A stretch of 64,000 nt of DNA, taken from contig JAZTZN010000013.1 in NCBI GenBank assembly GCA_045637445.1, forward strand, positions 1-64,000, given 5' to 3'. The notes under the pieces were generated by a model. The model had not been told where the DNA came from, did not search any database, and worked only from the letters and a program-made list of their open reading frames with translations. Source of the stretch: Lepagella sp045637445 (GTDB lineage: Bacteria > Bacteroidota > Bacteroidia > Bacteroidales > Muribaculaceae). Every line of letters starts with the position of its first letter. The stretch's first letter is position 1. The position numbers were made by a program, and so were the translations under genes. Shown here in pieces: positions 54,107-62,766 of the stretch.

Positions 54107-55558
54107 ATGAAAGTTACAGATCTTAAGCCAACTCTAATTTGGCAATGCTTTGATGAAATCACTAAAGTGCCTCGTCCGACTCACCACCTCGACAAGATGA
54201 AAGAGTTTCTTGTGGACTGGGCAAATCGTCATAACATCCCTGTTAAGACCGACGCTGTGGGCAATGTCGTAATGACTAAGCCTGCTACTCCGGGTCACGA
54301 AAACGCTCCTACTATTATTCTCCAAGGCCACCAAGACATGGTCGCTGAAAAGCGCAATGACTCCAACCATGATTTCTTCAACGACCCTATCGAGACAATC
54401 GTTGACGGCGACTGGGTGAAGGCTAACGGCACAACTCTCGGTGCCGACAATGGTATCGGTTGTGCAACCGGTATGGCTGTACTTCTCGATGACACTTTGG
54501 TGCATGGTCCTATCGAAGTGCTCATGACTGTCGATGAAGAGCAAGGTCTTATCGGTGCAAACGGTCTTGAACCGGGCATGATCAGTGGCTCTATCCTCCT
54601 CAACCTTGACTCTGAAGAGCATGGTCAACTCGTTATCGGTTGCGCCGGTGGCAAGGTGACTGTCTGCACATATAAGTACTCAACAGAAGCTGCTCCTGCC
54701 GACTACAAATACTTCGACGTTCACATCAACCACATGATGGGTGGTCACTCAGGTATGGAAATCGGTCTCGGTCGTGGTAACGCCAACCAGCAACTCGCTC
54801 GCTTCATCTGGGAAATGTCGCAATCATGCGATGTCGTGGTGTCACGCATCGATGGTGGCAACCTTGCAAACGCTATTCCTCGCGAAGCTATCGCTACAAT
54901 CGGTATCCCTGCCGACAAAGAAGCTGAATTGATGGCTTACGCAGCTGAATTCAACAAGACTATCCACGCAGAGTTTGCATTGGCAGAAAACCCTGACTTC
55001 ACATTTGATGTCACAGCAACTGCGACTCCTGCAACTATCATCGATAAGAAGCAATCAGCAGCATTGATTGCTACAATCTTCTCAACACCTAATGGCGTGC
55101 AAGGCATGTCAAACGCTGTACCGGGCTTGATTGAGACTTCTTGCAACCTCGCAAGTGTAAAGATGCAAGACGACAAGATTGTCATCACAGTTCACCAACG
55201 TTCATCAGTAGATAGTCGTCGCGACGAAATCGCCGACCGTATCAAAGCTCTCTACCAAATGATCGGTTGCGAAGTTATCTTCGAAGATGCTTACGTCGGT
55301 TGGGCTCCAAATCCGGAATCAAAAGTATTGAAGGTGGCTGAATCAAGCTTCTTCGACCTCTTCGGCGAAAAGCCTCGCGTTGAAGCCCTTCACGCCGGTC
55401 TTGAGTGTGGTCTCTTCCTCGAAAAGATGCCTAACCTTGACATGATTTCATTTGGTCCTACATTGAAAGACATTCACTCTCCAAGCGAAAAGGCCAACAT
55501 CCCTTCAGTCGCTAAATATTGGGAACTTCTCACCGAAATACTTAAACGCTTGGCTTAA
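54107..55558 (+). CDS. pepD: second M20 aminoacyl-histidine dipeptidase paralogue
   Basis: The 483-residue protein aligns with the dipeptidase at 51841-53298 along its length (same opening DLKPTLIWQCFDEITKVPRP), with metal motifs LQGHQDMVAEK, TTLGADNGIG, VDEEQGLIGA and LDSEEHG. Divergence is moderate, so the duplication is old. A terminator follows the stop. The two copies probably differ in dipeptide preference. Confidence 0.93.
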   Translation: MKVTDLKPTLIWQCFDEITKVPRPTHHLDKMKEFLVDWANRHNIPVKTDAVGNVVMTKPATPGHENAPTIILQGHQDMVAEKRNDSNHDFFNDPIETIVDGDWVKANGTTLGADNGIGCATGMAVLLDDTLVHGPIEVLMTVDEEQGLIGANGLEPGMISGSILLNLDSEEHGQLVIGCAGGKVTVCTYKYSTEAAPADYKYFDVHINHMMGGHSGMEIGLGRGNANQQLARFIWEMSQSCDVVVSRIDGGNLANAIPREAIATIGIPADKEAELMAYAAEFNKTIHAEFALAENPDFTFDVTATATPATIIDKKQSAALIATIFSTPNGVQGMSNAVPGLIETSCNLASVKMQDDKIVITVHQRSSVDSRRDEIADRIKALYQMIGCEVIFEDAYVGWAPNPESKVLKVAESSFFDLFGEKPRVEALHAGLECGLFLEKMPNLDMISFGPTLKDIHSPSEKANIPSVAKYWELLTEILKRLA

Positions 55559-55579
55559 TTAAGCATAAACGATAACTAA

Positions 55580-55613
55580 TAGCTGCTTCATATCGAGGCA
55601 GCTATTATTTTTA
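55580..55613 (+). terminator. terminator after the second dipeptidase gene
   Basis: TAGCTGCTT pairs with AGGCAGCTA (9 bp, one wobble, 7-nt loop) followed by a T-rich tract. Confidence 0.7.
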
Positions 55614-55726
55614 TTCATATTGTCATTATTTAACCACTACTACACCTATATTATATATATAATACCCACAAAACCACAGCACCCGACCCGTCAGATATAG
55701 CAATTTGATATTTTCAGACTAAAAAA

Positions 55727-55758
55727 TTTGGTCATTACAAATTTATGCCGTACCTTTG
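55727..55758 (+). promoter_or_regulatory. orphan Bacteroides-type promoter
   Basis: TTTG (55727-55730) and TACCTTTG (55751-55758) are 20 bp apart, as good as any promoter in the window, but no plausible reading frame follows before the converging fumarase gene. Confidence 0.7.
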
Positions 55759-55762
55759 TCGT

Positions 55763-56100
55763 GTAATTGTTTGACAATTACGCACATTGAAATTGTGGGT
55801 TATCCGGTTATGCTAACGCATAGGGATTATGGCATATATTTTCAAACTGGGACGATATCAATATTTGCGTAAACTAAACTCTATCTTTGAAACTAATACC
55901 GGGAATTTAAAGCCGTGATTGGTCTATTTTCCTATTTATAACTTGAGAAACTGCTATTATATACGAATCTCTCTTGACGCATGACAATGTCTTTCGTTAT
56001 TGAGATAGTATTAAATCAATTACCATAAAAACTCATGTCTCAAACCTAATATAAATCGTAATCCCCCGGACAATCCGGTTAACGCTCCCATCTTTCTTTA
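55763..56100 (+). ncRNA. candidate non-coding RNA downstream of the orphan promoter
   Basis: Between 55559 and 56204 there is no gene-like frame. A transcript from 55727-55758 would open with a perfect hairpin (GTAATTG/CAATTAC, 55763-55769 with 55775-55781), a common 5' stabilising feature, and pass a CCGGA/TCCGG hairpin near 56070 followed by a T-rich stretch. I matched no tmRNA, RNase P or SRP RNA motifs. Extent and 3' end are guesses. Confidence 0.4.
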
Positions 56101-56144
56101 TTTACCCTTCATTCCAATACTACAAAACTTCAGTTTAACTATAA

Positions 56145-56177
56145 AAATAACGGCACCAGAGATAATCTGATGCCGTT
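56145..56177 (-). terminator. terminator after the class I fumarase gene
   Basis: On the minus strand AACGGCATCAGA pairs with TCTGGTGCCGTT (12 bp, one wobble) followed by ATTTTTAT. Confidence 0.8.
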
Positions 56178-56204
56178 GTTGTTTTATAATACTATGCTGT
56201 ATCT

Positions 56205-57851
56205 TTACTTCTTACAACAAGGTGTCAATGGTTTCAATTGCTTAAAGAAATCATTACCTTTATCATCGACAAGTATAAATGCAGGGAAGTTTTCCACACG
56301 GATTTTCCATACAGCTTCCATACCCAATTCCGGATATTCGACACACTCGATAGACTTGATATTATCTTGTGCCAACACTGCTGCCGGACCACCGATAGAA
56401 CCTAAATAGAAACCACCATGCTTTTGACAAGCATCTGTCACTTGCTGACTGCGATTACCCTTAGCAATCATAATCAATGAGCCGCCTGCTGCTTGGAATG
56501 GATCGACGTATGGGTCCATGCGTTGCGCTGTCGTCGGACCCATTGAGCCACATGGCATTCCCGCAGGAGTCTTAGCAGGACCGGCGTAGTAAACAGGGTG
56601 ATTCTTAAAGTATTCCGGCAGACCTTCGCCTGATAATAGACGTTCATTGAGCTTAGCATGAGCGATATCACGCGCTACGATGATAGTACCATTCAAACTT
56701 ACACGTGTTGCAACCGGATATTTTGACAATTCCTTACATACTTCGCGGATAGGCTGATCAAGATCGATCTTAATTGCATCTCCTTCGCCGGCTCTACGCA
56801 ATTCTTCAGGGATTAATTCGTATGGTTTATCATCAAGTTTTTCAATCCAAAGACCATCCTTATTGATTTTCGCCTTGATGTTACGGTCAGCCGAGCAGCT
56901 AACACCCATACCGACAGGGCAAGAACCTCCGTGGCGTGGCAAACGAATCACGCGAATATCGTGGCAGATGTACTTACCGCCGAATTGAGCACCAAGACCG
57001 ATGCGTTGAGCTTCTTCCGTAAGAATCTTTTCTAATTCTACATCTCGGAAAGCACGACCTGTTTCGTCGCCGGTAGTAGGAAGATTGTCATAGAAATGAG
57101 TTGAAGCCATCTTCACTGTCAAAAGGTTTCGTTCCACACTTGTTCCACCCACTACAAATGCGATGTGGTAAGGAGGACATGCCGCTGTACCCAATGACTT
57201 GATTTTCTCAACACAGAAAGGTATCAATTTTTCCGGATTGAGAAGAGCTTTAGTCTCTTGATAGAGATATGTCTTATTGGCCGAGCCACCACCCTTCGCT
57301 ATAAACAAGAATTTGTATTCATCGCCTTCTTCAGCGTGAATATCAATCTGTGCAGGGAGATTGCAACGAGTATTAACTTCATCATACATTGTCAACGGAG
57401 CATTTTGAGAATATCTCAAATTCTCTTGTGTATAGACATTATAAACACCTCTTGACAATGCTTCTTCATCGCAACAATCAGTCCATACTCGTTGACCTTT
57501 TTCACCGTGAATGATAGCTGTACCTGTATCTTGGCAAATAGGCAATTGTCCTTTACTTGCCACTTCAGCATTACGCAACATTGATAATGCTACATATTTA
57601 TCATTTTCAGACGACTCCGGATCATGCAAAATTTTAGCCACTTGCTCATTGTGAGCTCTACGCATGTGGAATGACACATCATAAAAAGCTTGTTGTGTCA
57701 AACGAGTCAAAGCCTCAGGAGAAACCATCAAAATCTCCTTGCCATTAAATTCGCTGACAGAGACACCCTCTTTTGTCAACAAATAATATTCTGTTTCATC
57801 CTTGCCGGTTTGAAACATTGGAGCATACTTAAATTCTGGTATAGCAGCCAT
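56205..57851 (-). CDS. class I (iron-sulfur) fumarate hydratase, possibly also mesaconase
   Basis: From Met at 57851 the protein has 548 residues, normal for the single-chain fumarase class I. Conserved cluster and active-site regions include LPICQDTGTAI, KGGGSANKTYL, ACPPYHIAFVVGG, GGKYICHDIRVIRLPRHGG and PVYYAGPAKTPAGMPCGSMG. The longest frame reaches 57893, inside the promoter, so the later Met is used. It catalyses fumarate-malate hydration; class I members are known to hydrate mesaconate too. Its gene diverges from the methylaspartate operon across a 208-bp gap, which makes a mesaconase role plausible (inference). Confidence 0.9.
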   Translation of the reverse strand: MAAIPEFKYAPMFQTGKDETEYYLLTKEGVSVSEFNGKEILMVSPEALTRLTQQAFYDVSFHMRRAHNEQVAKILHDPESSENDKYVALSMLRNAEVASKGQLPICQDTGTAIIHGEKGQRVWTDCCDEEALSRGVYNVYTQENLRYSQNAPLTMYDEVNTRCNLPAQIDIHAEEGDEYKFLFIAKGGGSANKTYLYQETKALLNPEKLIPFCVEKIKSLGTAACPPYHIAFVVGGTSVERNLLTVKMASTHFYDNLPTTGDETGRAFRDVELEKILTEEAQRIGLGAQFGGKYICHDIRVIRLPRHGGSCPVGMGVSCSADRNIKAKINKDGLWIEKLDDKPYELIPEELRRAGEGDAIKIDLDQPIREVCKELSKYPVATRVSLNGTIIVARDIAHAKLNERLLSGEGLPEYFKNHPVYYAGPAKTPAGMPCGSMGPTTAQRMDPYVDPFQAAGGSLIMIAKGNRSQQVTDACQKHGGFYLGSIGGPAAVLAQDNIKSIECVEYPELGMEAVWKIRVENFPAFILVDDKGNDFFKQLKPLTPCCKK

Positions 57852-57890
57852 AGTAATTGTTTTAATTATTTTAGTTAAAATTATTAACTG

Positions 57891-57922
57891 CAAAAATACT
57901 CTATTTCAGCAAATCAAGCAAA
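57891..57922 (-). promoter_or_regulatory. promoter of the fumarase gene
   Basis: On the minus strand TTTG (57919-57922) and TATTTTTG (57891-57898) are 20 bp apart. It decides the fumarase start, since the longest frame starts inside it. Confidence 0.7.
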
Positions 57923-57999
57923 TAAATTCCTTAAAAAAACACCTTAAAAAAGCTTCTTCAACCATATTATCGACTATTGATAAAAAAAATATATTATTT

Positions 58000-58031
58000 T
58001 TTGCTTAATAATGAAAAAAACTCTAACTTTG
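58000..58031 (+). promoter_or_regulatory. promoter of the glutamate mutase operon
   Basis: TTTG (58000-58003) and TAACTTTG (58024-58031) are 20 bp apart, about 28 bp before the ATG at 58060. Confidence 0.75.
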
Positions 58032-58059
58032 CACATTGTTTTTAAAAGCATTATATACC

Positions 58060-58473
58060 ATGGATAAGAAAACTATTGTAATCGGAGTAATTGGTGCCGA
58101 CGCTCATGCTGTCGGTAACAAAATCATTGATTTAACACTCACTAACCACGGCTTCAAAGTTGTGAACCTTGGCGTGATGGTGTCACAAGAAGAATTTATT
58201 GAAGCAGCTACAGAAACAAACGCTGATGCAATTCTTGTATCATCACTTTATGGTCACGGTGAAATCGACTGCATGGGTCTTCGTCAAAAATGCGATGAAG
58301 CAGGTCTTGTTGGAATTCCTCTATTCGTTGGCGGAAATCTCGTTGTCGGCAAGCAAGAATTTGATGATGTCAAACAACGTTTCCTTAATATGGGATTCGA
58401 CTTCGTTTACCCACCAAGCACTCCAATCGAAAATACTATTGTAGATATTAAGAAAACATTAGGTATCGACTAA
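58060..58473 (+). CDS. mutS: methylaspartate (glutamate) mutase subunit S, cobalamin-binding
   Basis: From the ATG at 58060 the protein has 137 residues and is the small B12-binding subunit of glutamate mutase. The cobalamin signature D-x-H-x-x-G is at Asp14, His16 and Gly19, exactly the positions known for this subunit, and the SSLYGHG and VGGNLVVG strands of the B12 fold follow. A longer frame to 58036 is dismissed because it begins at the transcription start region. First gene of the methylaspartate operon; often called glmS or mutS. Confidence 0.95.
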   Translation: MDKKTIVIGVIGADAHAVGNKIIDLTLTNHGFKVVNLGVMVSQEEFIEAATETNADAILVSSLYGHGEIDCMGLRQKCDEAGLVGIPLFVGGNLVVGKQEFDDVKQRFLNMGFDFVYPPSTPIENTIVDIKKTLGID

Positions 58474-58489
58474 CCAACTCAATAAGCAA

Positions 58490-59887
58490 ATGAAGATTCT
58501 AACGGTTGATGTAGGCAGCACATACACAAAGCTGACAGCAATCGATAGCGATACACGTTCCATACTTGGAACTGCGCAGGCTTTCACAACAATTGAGACC
58601 GACGTAATGCAGGGGTTTGAAAATGCTCTCTGCGAGTTGACTCAAAAAAATGAAAGCAATCCATGTGCAGACTTTTCGTTTGATAAATTGCTCGTATGCA
58701 GTTCTGCTGCCGGAGGTCTCAAAATGGTTGCATTGGGATTAGTGCCTGATCTTACAGCTAAAGCTGCAAGAACTGCCGCATCTAATGCCGGTGCAAAAGT
58801 CGTTAAAACGTATGCCTACGAAATCAGCGCATCCGAACAGCAAGAAATCTACGACATCAACCCAGATCTTGTATTGCTATGTGGCGGCACTAATGGCGGC
58901 AACAAAGAAGTTATCATTGCAAATGCTAAACGCCTCGTTGCCATCAATCGACCATTTACCACTATCGTAGCCGGAAACAAAAGTGCTTCTGATGAAATCG
59001 CGGAAATTTTCAAACAATCAAATAAAAATTTCGTCATTACCGAAAACGTAATGCCTGAATTCAATAAATTGAATATTGAACCCGCTCGCGATGCCATCAG
59101 AAATGTTTTTATCGCTCGAATCATTGAGGCTAAAGGTCTCAACAAAATTCAAGCGATGGCTTGTGCAGAAATAATTCCAACTCCTCTTGCTGTGCTGAAA
59201 GCTTGCGAACTCCTTAGCAAAGGCACAAACAAAAACAGCGGTAAAGGCGACCTTTTGGCAATCGACATTGGTGGCGCGACAACCGACGTTTATTCTATGG
59301 CATCAGGCACACCTACTATAGATAACACTATGACCAAAGGTCTTCCTGAACCATGGAGCAAACGAACAGTTGAAGGAGATTTAGGTATGAGATACAGCCT
59401 TCAACACGTTTATGAGCAAATTCCGGGTGCAAACAATCCCGACAATGAGTTTATGAGCAAAACCAAAGCGTGGGTAGAACTTTGCACCAAATCGCCTTCT
59501 ACTCTTGCTCAAGCAGACTCAGAAGAGGAAAAAATCGAAGAATTTTTAGGCAAATCAGCTGTAGCAATAGCTGTAGAACGCCATTGCGGAAAAATAGCTG
59601 ACGTCTATACTCCATTAGGTCTTATGCACACACAAGAAGGTAAAGACTTGATGGAAGTGCCTACTGTCATAGGAATCGGCGGAGTGGTACGCAACAGCCG
59701 ACACCCTAAACAAATCCTCAGTGGTGCTCTTTATGACTTCATGACTCCGGAATCCACTAAGCCAAAACATCCTAAGTTCTACTTAGACAAAAAATACATA
59801 TTTGCATCGATGGGATTGTTAAGTATGATTGACGCCGACCTCGCATTCGAACTTCTCGACAAAGAAACAATCGAAATCAACGAATAG
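58490..59887 (+). CDS. mutL: glutamate mutase reactivation ATPase (MutL/GlmL)
   Basis: The 465-residue protein has actin-like ATPase motifs (LTVDVGSTYTKLTAID near the N-terminus; LLAIDIGGATTDVYSM in the second half; VIGIGGVVRNSRH) and belongs to the MutL family encoded between mutase subunits. It is thought to restore mutase whose cobalamin cofactor is damaged, using ATP. It follows subunit S by 16 bp and precedes subunit E. Confidence 0.93.
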   Translation: MKILTVDVGSTYTKLTAIDSDTRSILGTAQAFTTIETDVMQGFENALCELTQKNESNPCADFSFDKLLVCSSAAGGLKMVALGLVPDLTAKAARTAASNAGAKVVKTYAYEISASEQQEIYDINPDLVLLCGGTNGGNKEVIIANAKRLVAINRPFTTIVAGNKSASDEIAEIFKQSNKNFVITENVMPEFNKLNIEPARDAIRNVFIARIIEAKGLNKIQAMACAEIIPTPLAVLKACELLSKGTNKNSGKGDLLAIDIGGATTDVYSMASGTPTIDNTMTKGLPEPWSKRTVEGDLGMRYSLQHVYEQIPGANNPDNEFMSKTKAWVELCTKSPSTLAQADSEEEKIEEFLGKSAVAIAVERHCGKIADVYTPLGLMHTQEGKDLMEVPTVIGIGGVVRNSRHPKQILSGALYDFMTPESTKPKHPKFYLDKKYIFASMGLLSMIDADLAFELLDKETIEINE

Positions 59888-59947
59888 ACGTTTTTGCAAA
59901 TCCCATCCTACTTATAATCGAAAAAAATTGAAAAAATAAATAACATC

Positions 59948-61402
59948 ATGTCAACAGAATTAAAAAACCAAAGAATTTCAGAAGCCGACTTCATGGCGGA
60001 ACGCGCAGAAGTTCTTCAACAATGGCCTACCGGTAAAGACATCGATTTCAAAGAAGCTGTAGATTATCAATTATCTATCGCTCCGGAAAAGCGTTTCGGT
60101 GAAAAATTGGCTAAGGCACAAAAAGAAGGTGTGACTCTTATTCAGCCACGCGCAGGTGTTGCTCTATATCAAGAACACATCGAATTGCTCCAATACCTTG
60201 AAAACAAGGGTGGTGCTGACCTTCTCCCTACTACTATCGATAGCTACACTCGTCTCAACCGTTACAACGAGTGCCAAGTAGGTATCGAAAAGAGCCAAGA
60301 AGCAGGTCGCTCTATGTTGAATGGTTTCCCGGCTGTAAACTACGGTGCACAAGTTTGCCGTACAGTGACTTCAGCTGTTAAGAACCCTGTTCAAATGCGC
60401 CACGGTACTCCGGATGCTCGTTTGCTTACTGAAATCGCTATCGCAGGTGGTTTCACTTCTTACGAAGGTGGTGGTATCTCTTACAACATCCCATACTCTA
60501 AGAATCACTCTATCGAAAAGACTATCAAATATTGGCAATATGCCGACCGTCTTGTCGGTATGTACGAAGAGGCTGGTGTAAGCATCAACCGCGAACCATT
60601 CGGCCCGTTGACTGGTACTCTCATTCCTCCATGTATCTCTAACTCTGTTGCTATCATCGAAGCATTGTTAGCTGCTACTCAAGGTGTTAAAGACATCACT
60701 GTAGGTTATGGTCAAATCGGTAACCTTATCCAAGACGTTGCCGCTATGCGTTCATTGGAAAACATGACTCGTCAATATCTTGCTAAATACGGATTCAATG
60801 ACGTTCGTGTTACAACTGTGTTCCACCAATGGATGGGTGGCTTCCCACAAGACGAATCTAAAGCATACGGCGTTATCTCTTGGGGTTCTGCTGCTGCAGC
60901 TCTTTCTAAGGCTACAAAAGTTATCGTAAAAACTCCTCACGAAGCATACGGCGTACCTACTAAAGAAGCAAATGCAGCCGGTCTTAGAGCTACAAAACAA
61001 GTTATCTCTATGCTTCGCGACCAAGACCTTCGTGAAATTCCTCACGTAGTCAAAGAATGCGAAATCATCAACGCTGAAGTGAAGTGCATCATGGACGCTG
61101 TTGAAGAACTCGGTAAGGGCGACATCGCAATCGGTACTGTTGCTGCATTCGAAGCAGGTATCCTCGATATCCCATTCGCTCCTAACAAGTACAACGCCGG
61201 CAAGGTACTTCCTGCTCGCGACAACGATGGTGCTATCCGCATCCTCGAAATGGGTAACCTCCCATTGACAAAAGAACTCAAAGACTTCCACCGTGCTAAA
61301 CTCGAAGAACGTGCTAAATTTGAAAACCGCCAAGTATCTCTTCAAATGGTAATTGACGACGTTAGCGCTATCGAAAAAGGCAGACTTGTAGGTCGTCCGT
61401 AA
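59948..61402 (+). CDS. glmE: methylaspartate (glutamate) mutase subunit E
   Basis: The 484-residue catalytic subunit binds glutamate in a TIM barrel and, with subunit S and adenosylcobalamin, rearranges it to (2S,3S)-3-methylaspartate. Conserved blocks include QPRAGVALYQEHIELLQYL, SYTRLNRYNECQVGIEKS, RHGTPDARLL and AGGFTSYEGGGISYNIPYSK, with the arginines expected to bind the substrate carboxylates. Strong codon bias suggests abundant expression. Confidence 0.96.
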   Translation: MSTELKNQRISEADFMAERAEVLQQWPTGKDIDFKEAVDYQLSIAPEKRFGEKLAKAQKEGVTLIQPRAGVALYQEHIELLQYLENKGGADLLPTTIDSYTRLNRYNECQVGIEKSQEAGRSMLNGFPAVNYGAQVCRTVTSAVKNPVQMRHGTPDARLLTEIAIAGGFTSYEGGGISYNIPYSKNHSIEKTIKYWQYADRLVGMYEEAGVSINREPFGPLTGTLIPPCISNSVAIIEALLAATQGVKDITVGYGQIGNLIQDVAAMRSLENMTRQYLAKYGFNDVRVTTVFHQWMGGFPQDESKAYGVISWGSAAAALSKATKVIVKTPHEAYGVPTKEANAAGLRATKQVISMLRDQDLREIPHVVKECEIINAEVKCIMDAVEELGKGDIAIGTVAAFEAGILDIPFAPNKYNAGKVLPARDNDGAIRILEMGNLPLTKELKDFHRAKLEERAKFENRQVSLQMVIDDVSAIEKGRLVGRP

Positions 61403-61440
61403 GTAATCCTAAAAAATTACAACTATTTAAATATTAAAAT

Positions 61441-62679
61441 ATGAAAATTCAAAAAGTGGTTTGTTCTGCCGGAAAGACTGGTTTCTATTTCGACGATCAA
61501 AAAGCAATTAAAGCCGGTGCAAAAAATGACGGCAACTTTTATGTAGGAGAACCTATGACTCCGGGTTTTACATCTGTAAGACAAATGGGCGAATCTATCT
61601 CCGTAATGTTTATCCTTGAAGATGGTCAAGTAGCATTCGGTGATTGTGCAGCTGTTCAATACTCCGGTGCCGGTGGTCGTGACCCTTTATTCTTAGCTAA
61701 AAACTTTATCCCTGTAATCGAAAAAGAAATCGCTCCTCTTTACGAAGGTCGCGAAATCACATCATTCCGTGAACTCGCTGACATCGTTGATAAAATGCAA
61801 TCTCCTTCGACCGGTAAAGTTTACCACACAGCTATTCGCTATGGTGTATCTCAAGCTTGTCTTGATGCAGTTGCAAAAAGCCAACACAAACTAATGGCTG
61901 AAGTTATTGCTGAAGAATACGGCACTCAAGTTAGCGACACTATGATTCCTATCTTCACTCAATCAGGTGACGACAGATATATGAACGCTGACAAAATGAT
62001 CATGAAAGGCGCTGCTGTGCTTCCTCATGCTCTTTTCAACCACGTTGAAGAAAAAGTCGGCTTAAAAGGCGAAAAAATTGAAGCTTACATCGAATGGCTT
62101 CGCAATCGTGTTCTCGAACAAAAGCCATTTGAAGACTATAACCCTATCTTCCACATCGACGTATATGGAACACTCGGTCTTGTATTCAACAACGATTTCG
62201 AAAAAATCGCTGAATACATCCACGGATTGGAAAAAATCGCTGCTCCATTCCACCTTCGCGTAGAAGGTCCGGTTGACATGGGCGAAAAGCAAGCTCAAAT
62301 CGAAGCTCTCGCTGCTATCCGTCGTTTCATGGAAGAAAAAGGCTCAAAAGCTGAAATCGTTGCTGACGAATGGTGCAACACATTCGAAGACGTTATCGAC
62401 TTCACTAAGGCTAAAGCAGGTCACATGGCTCAAATCAAGACTCCGGACTTGGGTGGTATCAACAACTCTATCGAAGCTGTTCTCTACTGCCGTCAAAACG
62501 ACATGGGTGCTTACCTCGGTGGTACTTGCAACGAAACAAACCGCTCTGCAGAAGTTTGCGCTCACGTAGCAATGGCAACTCAACCAAAACAATACCTTGC
62601 AAAACCGGGTATGGGCGTTGACGAAGGCTACATGATCGTATTTAACGAAATGTCACGTATTCTTGCATTGAAAAAATAA
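61441..62679 (+). CDS. mal: methylaspartate ammonia-lyase
   Basis: The 412-residue enolase-superfamily enzyme removes ammonia from 3-methylaspartate to give mesaconate. Catalytic residues are in place: His196 (LPHALFNHVEEK) and Lys333 (AQIKTPDLGG), with the same 137-residue spacing as His194/Lys331 of the clostridial enzyme, plus metal ligands in FHIDVYG, VEGPVD and VADEWC. It follows subunit E by 38 bp. A long hairpin separates it from the AtuA-like gene. Confidence 0.96.
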   Translation: MKIQKVVCSAGKTGFYFDDQKAIKAGAKNDGNFYVGEPMTPGFTSVRQMGESISVMFILEDGQVAFGDCAAVQYSGAGGRDPLFLAKNFIPVIEKEIAPLYEGREITSFRELADIVDKMQSPSTGKVYHTAIRYGVSQACLDAVAKSQHKLMAEVIAEEYGTQVSDTMIPIFTQSGDDRYMNADKMIMKGAAVLPHALFNHVEEKVGLKGEKIEAYIEWLRNRVLEQKPFEDYNPIFHIDVYGTLGLVFNNDFEKIAEYIHGLEKIAAPFHLRVEGPVDMGEKQAQIEALAAIRRFMEEKGSKAEIVADEWCNTFEDVIDFTKAKAGHMAQIKTPDLGGINNSIEAVLYCRQNDMGAYLGGTCNETNRSAEVCAHVAMATQPKQYLAKPGMGVDEGYMIVFNEMSRILALKK

Positions 62680-62706
62680 TCAATCTAAATATTAAACATT
62701 AACATT

Positions 62707-62748
62707 AAGGTGATAATTGCTTTGCACTGCCAAAGCGCTTATCACCTT
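62707..62748 (+). terminator. intra-operon hairpin between mal and the AtuA-like gene
   Basis: AAGGTGATAA/TTATCACCTT and GCTTTG/CAAAGC stack into a 16-bp stem with one 2-nt mismatch and a 6-nt loop. There is no T run after it, so it is more likely a processing or stability element or partial attenuator than a full terminator. Confidence 0.6.
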
Positions 62749-62766
62749 AGAAAATAAATAAAATAT

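Noticed and set aside
60752..61345. 197-residue minus-strand frame opposite glmE
   Set aside because: Antisense shadow of a highly biased, well-conserved gene.
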